A stretch of DNA of 64,000 nucleotides from Piliocolobus tephrosceles (Eukaryota > Chordata > Mammalia > Primates > Cercopithecidae), in the NCBI RefSeq assembly GCF_002776525.5, contig NC_045438.1:146980095-147044094 (forward strand), in the 5' to 3' direction. Within the stretch, counting starts at the first letter, position 1; every line of letters begins with the position of its first letter. Shown piece after piece: positions 32,218-43,790 of the stretch. Under the pieces are notes generated by a model. That model did not search any database. It was not told the DNA's origin and saw nothing but the letters and a program-made list of their open reading frames with translations. Both the position numbers and the translations under genes were made by a program.

Positions 32218-32640
32218 AGACAGTTATGAGTTCTAAGAATAAATCTAAAGCACAGAAGGAGGATGGGAAGAGTGTTATGGGAGGATGGGAGTTATATGTG
32301 TAATTTTAGATGGGACGGTCAGGGAAGGTGTCACTTGGAAGGGTGGTATTTGAGTGAAGACTAGAAGAGGTCATGGAAAGAGCTCTGCAGAGATGTACGG
32401 AACAGCATTTCAGGCAGAGGGCAGAGCACATGCAAAGACCAAAGGCAGGGACGTGCGGACCATGCTGGAGGGACCATGAGGAGGCCACTGAGGCTGGAAT
32501 GGGGTCAGAAAGGAGGAGGCATGAGGCCTGAGAGATGCTGAAAGACCCTATTATGTAGAGACAGCACCATTTTAATCACTGGTTTTTACTAAGATGTGAA
32601 AGGATAAGAAGGTGTCGAGCAGAGAAGTAAAATGATCTCA
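32218..32640 (+). mobile_element. Ancient mammalian repeat, continuation of L2-like block
   Basis: GTCAGGGAAGGTGTCACTTGGA, GTATTTGAGTGAAGACTAGAAG, TTCAGGCAGAGGGCAGAGCACATGCAAAGACC and GAAGTAAAATGATCTCATTTG follow the order of a very common ancient repeat ('gaaggcttccctgaggaagtgacatttgagc ... gagtgacatgatctgattt'). The same order recurs at 58318-59560. Confidence 0.65.
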
Positions 32641-33527
32641 TTTGAGGAGCCTTCCTTCTTGGAAGGGAGAGATTTTGCCATTCAAATCGGAACTATTCTT
32701 TCCCCTGCAAAGAGAGGCTCATTAGGAAGAAGTCATGATGTGGCAAGATCCTTTGTATTTGGGGAACTTGAATTTTTAGAGCATCTGAACACTTCTTCTA
32801 CCTTCTCCCTCAGTAGAAAATCACCTGCAATGAAAGTCCCCCAAAGACGTACAAGTTTTGAGTGGTGCTCTATATGGAGTCCTGAATGCTGGGAGGAGTC
32901 ATGTTGACCAGGTCAACCAAAACACGAGGAGAAGCCAGTGGAAACGAAGTCGACAAGCTGCTCTGGGGTTTTGCCTCAATATCACCCTTCCAACTTCAGA
33001 CCCGAGTGGCGCAGAAGGCACCACTAAGAGGATACAGATGATCACTCTTGCAAGTATTGGACCAAATGGCTGGAGGCCCACACCTGGCGTCTGAGGAGAC
33101 TGTGATGAGAAGGAACAAGAGGGCACTTGAATAAGTGCAGTCCAGCCTGACACTCAAGCTGCAAGACTCAAGTTGTGTTTTTCCTTTAAATGTGAATGAC
33201 ATCTCTGGGCCCCCTCGGAATCACCCTATGAGGTCAGGGAGAGCCTCTTGTAAATCAGTGGATTTATTCTCTAGGCCTCTAATCAGGGTTTTATGTAGAA
33301 TTTTGCGGGACCCACAGTTTGACCTAGGATTGTCAGCTCCACTGGGCGGGAAAAAGGCGCCTGTGGAGGGATACCCTGAGTCCTCCCACCCTATTCGTCC
33401 TCCATAGTGACTGGCTGCAGTCCAGCAAACTGCAGGAGACCCTCTGTAAAGACCTTCGGATTCTTGCCCTCAAATAGAAGCCCATGACAGTACGGAATAT
33501 TTCCATTTAAAAAATTTCTTTTTTAAG
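32641..33527. other. Unique sequence, nothing recognised
   Basis: Several frames of 60-91 codons overlap on both strands, without splice structure or a recognisable domain. Confidence 0.5.
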
Positions 33528-33650
33528 GCTGGGTGTGGTGGCTCATGCCTGTAATCCCGGCACTTTGGAAGGCAGGGGAGTCACTTGAGGCCAGGAGTTC
33601 ATGACCAGCCTGAGCAACATAGAAAAGAGAGAGAGAGAGGAAAAAAAAAA
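33528..33650 (+). mobile_element. Left Alu monomer fragment (J-type)
   Basis: GGCTGGGTGTGGTGGCTCAT to ACCAGCCTGAGCAACATAG, then a GA-rich and A-rich end. Confidence 0.85.
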
Positions 33651-34234
33651 GCAGCCAAGAAAAAAAAAATCATTTTTGTTAGAAAAGTAAACCATTTGGG
33701 GAAGTTGTATGGCTGATACAAAAACAAACAACAAAAAAATTAGACTGTTAGAATTGAACTAATGTCTGTTACCAAAAAGGTTGAAACTTGTCTTTATTGA
33801 AGTGGGAGTTGAAGGTTAAAAGGTAACGTTCACCTACAGGTTGAGATTTGCATGCAGAATTTCCAGAATGTTGAATATCAGCACGGATCACTGCAAAGAA
33901 GTTGGAACTCATCTCACATGAACTTCTCAGGTGAAAAGGGACTTGACAACTGCGACTTCTCTAATAAGTGACAAAAATTATGTGGGTAATAATTTGACCT
34001 TTTTTTGTGTTAAAGTCTCTATTGAAATAGAATGCGCAAATTAATGCTCTTAGGAGACCTGCTTAGAGGAAAAACAGAATGAGGATCATGAACCCTATTA
34101 ACTCACACGTCTCAAGCCTCTAATGAAAAATTCCTGAGTGAAAGGGGATGAGTAGGATGCTCCAAGTTTAGGGAAACTTTGTGAAGCTCTCAAGCATGTG
34201 GTTTATAAAGTTGCATAGCACAGTCCTCAACTGA
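33651..34234. other. Unique sequence, nothing recognised
   Basis: No repeat family or coding signal recognised. Confidence 0.5.
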
Positions 34235-34537
34235 TTTTTTTTTTTTTTTTTTTTTTTGAGACGGAGTCTCGCTCTGTTGCCCAGGCTGGAGTGCAATGGT
34301 GCAATCTTGGCTCACTGCAAGCTCCGCCTCCCAGGTTCAAGTGATTCTCCTGCCTCAGCCTTCCGAGTAGCTGGGACTACAGGCACCCGCCACCACACCC
34401 AGCTAATTTTTGTATTTTTAGTAGAGATGGGGGTTTCACCATGTTGGCCAGGATGGTCTCTATCTCTTGACCTAGTGATCCACCTGCCTTGGCCTCCCAA
34501 AGTGCTGGGATTACAGGTGTGAGCCACTGTGCCTGAC
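34235..34537 (-). mobile_element. AluY or AluSc
   Basis: T-run of about 23 bases, body with GCAAGCTCCGCCTCCCAGG and CCAGGATGGTCTC. Duplication CCTCAACTGATTTT at 34225-34238 and 34537-34550. Confidence 0.97.
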
Positions 34538-35224
34538 CTCAACTGATTTTATAACCGAGATGTGTATCTCTAACAAAATAAGATACATAGCAAAAGAATG
34601 ACTCTGCTAGCTCTTTCTGGAGAGGGAATGTAAGTCCTCGAAGGATATTGTTTACTTTGCCGACTTATCTATTTTATTCTGTAAATTCTGCACTCCGCTC
34701 CAGATTGGAACTCAAAATCTATTGTTCCATCAAATCAATTTCCCCACAGAATGAAGAATGTGCTTAAAATTCATTGTTATCTGTTAAGAACCCAACTCAG
34801 TGAGAATCATAGAGATTAAGAGGGTCTAGGTAGTTAAGGTGGAAACAATGTGTAGAAAAGAGATCCACACACTGATTATTTTCTAATAAAACTGTTCATT
34901 CTATCAGAAAGTGGAGGGAATTAAATATAAACAGACACATTTGTTTAAACCCAGCTTCATTACTATTCTATAGGTTGCTTGAAACCTATTCTGACATCAG
35001 TTATTAAATAAACTGTGATATTTTCACAGATAGGAAATAGCTGAGCTGAAGTTATCCATATCTGCAGGATTATTCTGTATTCAATTTTAATGTTCAAAGC
35101 TTGAGAAAATTATATGGCTATAGAACATACTCACAGGTTTCATGAGCTAGAAAGGCTAGCCAACAAAATGACTATCTGTCAGAAGTGTAACAGTTTTAAA
35201 AAATTAAAATAGAAAATAACAATG
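34538..35224. other. Unique AT-rich sequence
   Basis: No repeat family or coding signal recognised. Confidence 0.5.
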
Positions 35225-35800
35225 ATGACCACAATGTATTGTATACCTACTACGTGACTTTGTATGTAGCATACCTGTGTATCTTTACGTATCTTTATAT
35301 ATATGGACTTAATGTGGAGTTTATTTCTAATACTTCCAATGATCCTGCAAAGGAGTAGTGTTACTATTCCCATGTTACAGATGAGGAAATGGAAACTCAG
35401 GAAAGTTATCCAAGGTTAAATCAAGACTTATCCAAGGTTTAAAAAAGTGTAGAGTTAAGATTCTAACCTGAATTTGGCTGGGTGTGGTGGCTCACTTTGG
35501 GAGGCCGAGGCAGGCAGATCCTGTGAGGTCAGGAGTTTGAGACCAGCCTGGCCAACATAGTGAAACCTCGTCTCTACTAAAAATACAAAAATTAGCCATG
35601 TGTGGTGGTGCACTCTTGTAATTCCAGCTACTTGGAAGACTGAGGTAGCAGAATTGTTTGAACTAGGGAGACAGAGGTTGCAGTGAGCCAAGATCACACC
35701 ACTGCTTACCAACCTGGGAAACAGGGTGAGACTCTGTCTCAAATAAAAAGATTCAAACCTAAATCTAGCTCCTAACCCTGGGTGTTTTCCACCAATGGAC
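35225..35800 (-). mobile_element. MIR, split by an Alu
   Basis: ACTATTCCCATGTTACAGATGAGGAAATGGAAACTCAGG is the reverse MIR core. After the Alu, CAAACCTAAATCTAGCTCCTAA is the head side. Confidence 0.88.
35476..35751 (+). mobile_element. AluS with small deletion
   Basis: GGCTGGGTGTGGTGGCTCA runs straight into CTTTGGGAGGCC, skipping the GCCTGTAATCCCAGCA segment. Flanks AGATTCTAACCTGAAT and AGATTCAAACCTAAAT are the diverged duplication. Confidence 0.95.
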
Positions 35801-36299
35801 TCTCTCAATAATACAAGAATTAGGTAGCTATCAAATGGAAATTCAGAGACCCTAGTTTTCATAAATAAAATCTCAAATCCATAATTAAGAGACTTAAATT
35901 CATGTCAAATGTATTTGTGTGCATGCATCTTGTAATCAACTTCTAATCAACTTTCTTGATTGAATTCAAATTTAATAGACTTTAAAATAAAAATGGAATC
36001 CGTTTTATTTCCTTTGCATTTATGGAGCACCTGCCATGGTTCGGGCACTGCTTCAGACACCACGGACGTGAAGGCCACGCCAGTTTCAGTGTCTGTCATT
36101 AACTCTTTAACAGTTGCAATTGTGGGCACTATAGTAGGTTTTCAAACATATTAATTTAAAAGGACGGATAATACAGCTATAAAGTCTTATTAGTTGGTTC
36201 AGCTTACCTCTTCTAAATGCACATGACAATTAACCAATAATGCATAAAAGCATTTTATATTGCATCTTTGTTTTTTATACTTCTGTTATAAATTAAAAG
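35801..36299. other. Mostly unique, short L2-like piece at 36010-36080
   Basis: TTTATGGAGCACCTGCCATGGTTCGGGCACTG is L2-like. The rest is not recognised. Confidence 0.45.
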
Positions 36300-36402
36300 T
36301 GGAAAGAATGTTGGATTTGAGGCCAGCTCTGCAGTGTACCTGCATTGCAACTTTGAGCTTCTCTGAGCCTCAGTTTTTTTCATGTATAAAAATGGGGATG
36401 CT
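36300..36402 (+). mobile_element. MIR fragment
   Basis: GGATTTGAGGCCAGCTCTGC, CTTTGAGCTTCTCTGAGCCTCAGTT and ATGTATAAAAATGGGGATG. MIR sequence resumes beyond the Alu monomer (AATGAGAATGATGC). Confidence 0.8.
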
Positions 36403-36575
36403 AGGCAGGCGTGGTGGCATTCATCTCTAGTCCCAGCTACTCGGGAGGCTGAGGCAGGAGGATGCTTTGAGTACAAGAGTTTGAGGCTACAGGAAGCCAT
36501 GATTGCATCACTGCACTCCCGCCTAGGCAAGAGAGTGCAACCCTGTCTAAAAAAAACTTTTTTTTTTTTTTTAAT
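36403..36575 (+). mobile_element. Right Alu monomer (FRAM-like)
   Basis: GGCAGGCGTGGTGGCATTCA, CCCAGCTACTCGGGAGGCTG and GAGTGCAACCCTGTCTA. Only a right-monomer-type unit is present. Confidence 0.85.
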
Positions 36576-36604
36576 GAGAATGATGCTAACCATCTGACAG
36601 TGCT

Positions 36605-37040
36605 ACTATCTGGACTCTTTGGCACAATGTTCAAGAACCTCCATAATCTCCTTTCCAGTCCCATCTATGGCTCTTTCTATCACTCTAAATAGCCTGGGAT
36701 CCCACCTATTTGAACACTTTGCTTTTTCCAACAGACTGAATACTTCCCACACCTCCATAGCTCTATTTGGTTCCTTATCCAGGACTGCGAGCTCTCAGGA
36801 TTGCCCACGGAAATCTCCTGTTTGGAAACCTGCCTGACAGTTCCAGTGTGAACTAAGTCCTCCCTCCTCAGCACTTCCCCAGCACCCAGCCTATATTTCC
36901 AGTATAGAGTTTCACTTTTCCTTCAATTACTGATGATCATCAGAACCATGACTTAATCATCTCTGTTTCCCTCGCAGTACTCAATGGTGCTCATGTAGAA
37001 TGGCCTTGATAAATGCTGAACAAATGAAGGAATCTGTTCT
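36605..37040 (+). mobile_element. L2 3' end
   Basis: TGCTTTTTCCAACAGACTGAAT, GGATTGCCCACGGAAATC, CACTTCCCCAGCACCCAGCC and AATGGCCTTGATAAATGCTGAACAAATGAAGG match the L2 3' order ('cccagcacctagcacagtg ... caataaatgttgaatgaa'). Confidence 0.65.
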
Positions 37041-37915
37041 CACTCAGCCTGGAGAAAGGGCTGGGGCCACAGGTCCTCTTCCTCTACCAGACTCCACTCA
37101 ATAAATAGTTCAGTTGTCAAAAAGCTGCATATGAAAAGCAATTCCAGTGCATTTCCAGTGCAGATGTGATTCTCCACTATGTAATAAAATCCCTTGCAAG
37201 ACTCCAATAAAGAAAGGATTTTGAGGGAAGATAAACGGTGATCTGTTTGGATAATGCACTCCTCTCCTGAAAAGGCTTTTGGGTATACACATCCCCAAAT
37301 ATACATGAATATGAGTTCAGTTAACTCTCCATATATATATATATATACCTATTAGTTTAAGAAATATGTATATGCCCTACTATATTAACATATATTGTAA
37401 AGTATGTAGAACTATACATATATAGAAGCTATAATTTTTTTAAGGAAGAGTTTTAATATTTTCTTTTTGCACCCCAGGAAACAGCCTTGCACAAAGAAAA
37501 CCTAATCTTGGCTGAGCAGCTATACTTCCCGGTAGAAGAAAGGAAATCATGTTTTACTTTCTGTAGATTATTCCCTAATATTGACCATTTCCTCTCTCTC
37601 TTCAGGTTCTCTTACAAGACCACCAACATTCTTCAAACGTTAGTGAAATAAAACAGCAGGAGGGTTTGGAGCTCTGGATCCTCAGCCTGGAAATGTGACA
37701 ATTTAATCCCAAAGGTTTGCTGTGAAGTTGTAAGCATGACAGTGTGAAACTCGACAGATTATTCTTGAATTCTTTGTTTGTTTTCGTTGTGACCTGACTC
37801 TCATAAAATTTATGTTTTCTTCCAAACCCCCAGGGTGTGTGGTCATATGATTTAAATAGAGAAAAACATTGTCCAAACAGTATCGAGGAGTTATCACTTT
37901 TACATTGTTTTAATT
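37041..37915. other. Unique sequence with (TA)n at 37331
   Basis: A short TA tract (37331-37347) is the only repeat seen. No coding signal. Confidence 0.5.
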
Positions 37916-37933
37916 AAAGAAAAAGCCTTTCTA

Positions 37934-38121
37934 AGGGGAACATCACACACCAGGGCCTATTGTGGGGAGGAGGGGAGGGATAGCATTAGGAAATATACCT
38001 AATGTAAATGACGAGTTAATGGGTGCAGCACACCAATATGGCACATGTATACATATGTAACAAACCTGCACATTTGTGCACATGTATCCTAGAACTTAAA
38101 GTATAATAATAATAATAATAA
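37934..38121 (+). mobile_element. 5'-truncated primate L1 (L1P) 3' end
   Basis: Only the last 188 bases of an L1: GGGGAACATCACACACCAGG, a G-rich run, GATAGCATTAGGAAATATACC, AATGGGTGCAGCACACCAA, TGTAACAAACCTGCACATTTG, ending in AATAAT units. An exact 18-base duplication AAAGAAAAAGCCTTTCTA (37916-37933 and 38122-38139) flanks it. Low divergence suggests a fairly recent insertion. Confidence 0.97.
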
Positions 38122-38340
38122 AAAGAAAAAGCCTTTCTATCCAGGTCTACTACCATCATTTTTATGGGCATCTTAAAGTATCTAATCTAATACTATAGTT
38201 ATTTTTAGTAGTATTATTTAGTATTTTTAGCGTTATTATAGTTTTATCTGTATCTTAAAGAAAAAGTCAATAAATATGAAGACAGAGTTTGTTTTGAGAA
38301 TGTATGCAAATGCCCACCATGTTAAAATCATTTCAATTTT

Positions 38341-38385
38341 GTGTGCATGCACACGCACGCGCACACACACACACACACACACACA
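38341..38385. repeat. Alternating purine-pyrimidine tract with (CA)n
   Basis: GTGTGCATGCACACGCACGC then GC(AC)n, 45 bases with unbroken alternation and several CG steps. Confidence 0.95.
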
Positions 38386-38693
38386 GGGAGAAGAGCAGTG
38401 AATATCCTATTCACAAAAGTTACAAAGGTTATCTCAGGGCGGTGGGATAAAGATTATTTTTGTTTTCCTCTTTGTGTATGTTTGTAATTTCTCGAGCATT
38501 CTATAACGGCCAGATTTTTGTTGTTGTTGTTTAACAACAGTATGCGTACCAACAGTTATAAATCATTTATCTAGATTCTTATATTGTAAGATTTCAAATA
38601 GAAAATTTAAAAATACCTTTTGGAATCACTGGCATCTAAAATAAAACTATATGTGATTTCTAAGTTCTATGCTGCATTTTAATTGTAACACAA
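38386..38693. other. Possible old L1 3' piece, then unique sequence
   Basis: AAAGGTTATCTCAGGGCGGTGGGATAAAG and TTCCTCTTTGTGTATGTTTG recall the end of an L1ME ORF2/3' UTR (38388-38510). Weak. Confidence 0.4.
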
Positions 38694-38938
38694 TATTTTT
38701 TTTTTAGACGGAATCTCGCTCTGTCCCCCAGGCTGGAGTGCAGTGGCGTGATCTTGGCTCACAGCAACCTCTGCCTCCCTGGTTCAAGCAATTCTCCCTG
38801 CCTCAGCCTCCCCAGTAGCTGGGATTACAGAAGTTTGACCAAGTTGGCCAGGGTGGTCTCGAACTCCTGACTTTAAGTGATCTGCCCACCTCAGTCTCCC
38901 AAAGTGCTGGGATTACAGACATGAGCCACCACGCCCGG
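38694..38938 (-). mobile_element. AluS, internally deleted
   Basis: AGACGGAATCTCGCTCTGTC to CCACCACGCCCGG. The part with the usual GGCTAATTTTTGTATTTTTAG is missing (GGGATTACAGAAGTTTGACC joins across it). TGTAACACA on both sides. Confidence 0.95.
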
Positions 38939-38990
38939 TGTAACACAGTTTTTAATATATTTTGGTTTCATGTAAGAAAACTGCATTTTA

Positions 38991-39305
38991 GGCTGGACAC
39001 GGTGGCTCCCGTCTGTAATCCCAGCACTTTGGGAGGCCGAGGTGGGTGGATCACCTGAGGTCAGCAGTTTGAGACCAGCCTGGCCAACATGGCGAAACCC
39101 TGTCTCTACTAAAAATACAAAAAATGAGCCAGGCATGGTAGTGGGTGTCTGTAATCCCAGCTACTCAGGAGGCTGAGGCAGGAGAACTGTTTGACTTCAG
39201 GAGGCAGAGGTTGCAGTGAGCAGAGATCACGCCACTACACTCCAGCCTGGGCAACAGAGTGGGGACTCAGTCTCAAAAAAAAAAAAAAAGAGAGAAAGAA
39301 AAATA
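38991..39305 (+). mobile_element. AluS
   Basis: GGCTGGACACGGTGGCTCCC start, tail AAAGAGAGAAAG. It lies 52 bases from the opposite-strand Alu on its left. Confidence 0.95.
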
Positions 39306-39613
39306 AAAATTGCATATTGCATTTTAAATCAAATGCTTTATAAAAGAGCTCCACTTACCTAGATTTTCAACACATTTTGTCTTTCAAACACAAAGAGAGG
39401 TAGAGGGTAGTTGCAGAGGAGCTTGTAAAATAAAGGAACCAAGGTAGAGCTGATGGGAGGCAAAAATGAAGATCCTAAATTGGGAGGTGTGTCTGTCTGG
39501 ACAAGATTAAGATTCAAGTAAACCCCAATCCAAACATGTGATGTTACCTGTAAAGAAAACTGTTGCTGAGTGCCTCTGTGGACAGCATAAGCCTACCTAA
39601 AAAGTCTTCTATT

Positions 39614-39918
39614 GGGCCCGGTGTGGTGGCTCATGCCTGTAATCCCAGCACTTTGGGAGGCTGAGGCAGGTGGATCACAAGGTCAGGGGTTTGAGACCAG
39701 CCTGGCCAACGTGGTGAAACCCTGTCTCTACTAAAAATATAAAAATTGGCTGGGCATGGTGGTGGGTGCGGTGCCTGTAATCCCAGCTACTCGGGAAGCT
39801 GAGGCAGGAGCATCATTTGAACCCAGAAGGCGGAGGTTACAGTGAGCTGAGATCGCGCCACTGCACTCCAGCCTGGGCGACATAGCTAGACTCCGTCTCA
39901 AAAAAAAAACAAAAAAAT
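39614..39918 (+). mobile_element. AluS or AluY
   Basis: GGGCCCGGTGTGGTGGCTCA start. Exact duplication AAAGTCTTCTATTG at 39601-39614 and 39919-39932. Confidence 0.97.
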
Positions 39919-39932
39919 AAAGTCTTCTATTG

Positions 39933-40297
39933 AATGCAAGGAATTAAAACAGAGTTCTTTTTAATCAAGTGAAAAAGACTTTCTTTCAATAAGTGAGTTT
40001 GGTAGACCTGGGAACTTAATGGTTGAATTAAAGAAAACACTTCTCCACACAGATCTGGCTGCAAGACCTATAAGAACACTTGGATAATGCGATCAACCTT
40101 CCTTGGCGTCGTGGTATGTGTAACAGAGGATTAATAAACTGAGGCCCCAGGGAGGTCTGTGACCACACCGAAATTCTATATAAGTTTTATATCTATGTGC
40201 ACATTTGCATTTTTATGGTAACATGCATTTTTTTCCAGTGGCTTTTATCAAACTCTCAAAGGGGCCAATGACCCAAAAAGGTTGAAAATTAATGTAA
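39933..40297. other. Unique sequence, nothing recognised
   Basis: No repeat family or coding signal recognised. Confidence 0.5.
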
Positions 40298-40475
40298 TAG
40301 AAAAAGCATGAGCTTTGGATTCAGAGAGAATTGAGTTCAAATTTGTAATTTACTGGCACAGGAACTTGAATGAGTTGCATTTTTAGAATTACAATATATA
40401 GTTATATATAATTGTATATTTTAAAATAATATTTAAGTACCTAGTATAGTGTCTACCACATACTAGGTACTTTGT
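40298..40475 (+). mobile_element. MIR, diverged
   Basis: AAAGCATGAGCTTTGGATTCAGAGAGAATTGAGTTC on the head side and AGTATAGTGTCTACCACATAC on the 3' side, with a degraded core. Confidence 0.7.
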
Positions 40476-41342
40476 GAGTGTAACTATTTTTTTTTTATAT
40501 ATATATCTCATCCTATAAATAGTCTGGAATCCCAGATCTCCCTTTTTTTTTTCTGGCAGAGTCTCAATTTTGTTCAAGTGACTACTACCCTCTCATATGC
40601 CTCGGCGGGTCTAAACTACATAAATATTCTCTTTCCCTTTGTTACTGACCCTTAGGCAACCTCTACCATTGGGACCATGATATGGACTTCCCCCTGTATC
40701 TGCCATATATTAACAATGATTCACATACACATTTCATGGTATCTTGCTTAACACATTGCAAAGCCTTTCTTACCACTGTAAAACCGTACATGTCCTTGAG
40801 AAGTATACGGTAGCAGAGCCATACAACACATCTCCCTAGCACAACACTTCTCCTCTCGGGAATGCATGCCAACTGCTTTAGGAGTTGCTCTCAGTCGCTG
40901 TCTATGATCTTGACTAATGTCACAGGACTTCCTGATGCTCCCCCTGTGACAGAGCATTCTGTTGGCTTGCAAAGACAAATAGTTGAGGACTCACAACAAT
41001 GCTTTTACACATCAAATCCTCAACTTGGGCCGTCAACTCTGAGAGTAGACGCCACTTCTCATTTACTTGGCATCTGCTCACCAAGCTTCCTTGAGAGCAG
41101 GAGCAGCCTTTCCGTGGGCATGACAGCCAGCTCTGTCCACTAGTTACAGGTAGATGACTCACGGAAGCCAGGTCTGCATGCCTTTTATAAAAACAAAAGT
41201 ACAGATTTTTAAAAAGTAAATACATCGGCTATGCAGAATTCGAATTCGAATTCAGGCCTGCACCAGAAAAACAACATACTGACTTAGCTTTAGAAATATC
41301 AATTCTAGGGTTTATGGGATAGCTGGTTAACATTTCACTGTC
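40476..41342. other. Unique sequence, nothing recognised
   Basis: Frames of 69-101 codons lie on both strands; none has a recognisable domain or intron-exon pattern. It contains the unusual GAATTC triplet at 41236-41253. Confidence 0.5.
41236..41253. repeat. Three tandem GAATTC palindromes
   Basis: GAATTC occurs three times in direct succession, making an 18-base perfect palindrome with two TTCGAA junctions. Confidence 0.95.
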
Positions 41343-41497
41343 TTTTTTTTTTAGATGAAGTCTTGCTCTGTCACCCAGGCTGGAGTGCAGTGATGCGATC
41401 TCAGCTCACTGCAACCTCTGCCTCCTGGGTTTAAGCAATTCTCTGCATCAGCCTCCTGAGTACCTGGTATTACAGGTGCATGCCACCACGTCCGGCT

Positions 41498-41534
<37 letters not shown>

Positions 41535-41650
41535 TAGAGACAGGGTTTTACCATCTTGGCCAGGCTGGTCTTGAACTCCTGAACTCGTGATCCACCTGCC
41601 TCAGCCTCCCAAAGTGCTGGGATTACAGGCGTGAGCCACCACGCCCGACC
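41343..41650 (-). mobile_element. AluS with expanded mid-element T-run
   Basis: AGATGAAGTCTTGCTCTGTC to CACCACGCCCGACC. The linker T-run is about 33 bases (41500-41532). Flanks ACATTTCACT and ACATTTTACT are a likely duplication. Confidence 0.95.
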
Positions 41651-42640
41651 CTCACATTTTACTTTCAATCCGACAGTCTAATTTGTGGATTCAGGATATC
41701 TAGGCCTTAGCTAATCATGTAATTTTAACTACGGAGTCTTCTTTCTGGGGATCCAGGTGAACTGACCCTTTGAGTTCTTATTTCATTCAATATCCATATA
41801 AATCTGAGCCCCCCTACCACATACTGTAATGGGGTAGGTTTAACATTTCCCCAGTATCTGTAAGAATTCTCAGGAAGCTCCTGCTGTTCTTTGTCGTCTC
41901 TCACCCTGACTTCTGTGTCCAGTAAACTCTGCCTCCTGCTCCCTGAAGCTGCTCTATTCTCCATCCCCCACTTTCAAAGACCATTCTCTAGGCTTTATTC
42001 CCCAGGTTGCACTAACACAAGCTCTCGTGAATAGTTACCTTTACCTAAAGTCTTGGGACCAAAGCAGTCACATCATGGTATAGAATAGGCAGCAACTTGA
42101 AAATAAACGAAGACATCTCTATGCAAAAGTGCCTCGCCTATCTGTAACCCTCCAGGCATTTCTTCCTGGTTTCCCTCTCTTTGGCAGGTTGACAAGTCTC
42201 CTCTTTCTTTGACCCAGAGAATCCTCCTCCTACTGACCTCTCTTCTTTCCATTCCAAGGCTCCTTGACTTCCTCACCCACTGGAGAAGACTAAAATGTTC
42301 TGCTAGTTTGTTATATGAAATAATTTAGTTATTTTTATTGCGACTTCTTTGTTCCATAGGGATCAGAGAAGCCAGATGTTTTCCTAACAAAGTAGTATCC
42401 CATGCCTTGCCCAGTGGTCCCCTCTCCCCTGCTTGTTAATTTAGAGCAGTATTTTTTGTGTGTGTTTAAAATAACCACTTTGTTTCCTTCCCACTAGACA
42501 AGAAATACACTTATGGACCATAAATGTATCCATATCCATCCAGAATTATCCTTTTTTAAGACTTGGTTCTAAATTATTATAGTCTTTTTCTATGTGAATT
42601 TTCCTGGGGAACTCCTAAAGAAATAATCCCAAGACAATCA
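41651..42640. other. Unique sequence, nothing recognised
   Basis: No repeat family or coding signal recognised in about 1 kb. Confidence 0.5.
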
Positions 42641-43045
42641 AACAGATAAAAGCTATGTTCAGGAAGATATTCATTGCAGAGTTATTATAACAGTAAAAAT
42701 CTGAAAACAACCTGGAAGTACAGTAATGGTTAAGCAAATGATTATATAGCTACTCAGTGCTATAGTCTATAGTCATTAGAAGGATAATCAAAGAGACATA
42801 AAGCAATAAGGAGAATAACTATGATATAGTACATTTCAAAAACAGGATGTAAACTTATATAGATGATGGTAGCAAAGCATGTTTCCAAATGCATGTTTAG
42901 GAAGCATTTGGAAAGAAGTGTAGGAAAGTGCAAAGGGTGGTAGTGTCAGAGTAAAATAAGGACAACGATTTTTTGTTTTTCTCTGTATAGCAAATTATCC
43001 ATAATAAAATTATATTCATTCTATGAGGTGTAAATGTAGAAATTA
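42641..43045 (+). mobile_element. Old L1 (L1ME-like) 3' fragment
   Basis: ATTCATTGCAGAGTTATTATAACAGTAAAAA, CTGAAAACAACCTGGAAGT and AGTAATGGTTAAGCAAATG follow the L1 ORF2-end order ('acaacccaaatgtccatcaa ... ggataaacaaa'). Diverged. Confidence 0.6.
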
Positions 43046-43060
43046 AGTTAATACTTATTA

Positions 43061-43349
43061 TTTTTTGAGATGGAGTCTTGCTCTGTCTCCCAGGCTGGAG
43101 TGCAATGGTACGATCTCGGCTCACTGCAACCTCCGCCGCTCAGGTTCAAACGATTCTCACACCTCAGCCTCCCGAGTAGCTGGGATTACAGGCATGTGTG
43201 TGCCAAGCCTAATTTTTTTTTTGTATTTTTAGTAAAGATGTGGTTTCGCCATATTGCCCAGGCTGGTCTTGAACTCCTGACTTCAAGTGATCTGCCCACC
43301 TCAGCCTCCCAAAGTGCTGGGATTACAGGCGTGAGCCACCACACCTGCC
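43061..43349 (-). mobile_element. AluS
   Basis: GAGATGGAGTCTTGCTCTGT to CACCACACCTGCC; slightly shortened in the ACAGGCATGTGTGTGCC region. Confidence 0.95.
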
Positions 43350-43484
43350 TAATTTTTAAAATAAATATAATTTTAGCATTTGGGATCATCCTGAAACATA
43401 TAAAATTCTAAGTCAAAGAATTGAGATAAAGTTATGTGTAAGCCTAGCATTTCATAGATGTCTAAATTCTATGTGACAAATTCA

Positions 43485-43790
43485 CCTTCTATTTTTTTAA
43501 CTTTTAATTTATGTGGGTACATAATGGGTGTATACATTTATGGGTTACATGAGATATTTTGATTCAGGTATGCAATTCATAATAATCACATTAGGGTAAA
43601 TGGGGTATCCATCACCTCAAGTATTTATCCTTTGTGTTACAAACAATCCAATTGTACTCTTTCAGTTATTTTAAAATATACATTAAATTAGTTTTTACTG
43701 TAGTCACCCTGTTGTGCTAGCAAATACTAGGTCTTACTCATTCTTTCTATTTTTCTGTACCATAAAATTCACCTTTTATTAATTTCAGTG
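43485..43790 (-). mobile_element. L1 3' UTR fragment (L1P or L1MA type)
   Basis: TGGGTACATAATGGGTGTATACATTTATGGGTTACATGAG, GGGTATCCATCACCTCAAG and AGTCACCCTGTTGTGCTAGCAAATACTAGG are the reverse of a well-known primate L1 3' UTR. Confidence 0.85.
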
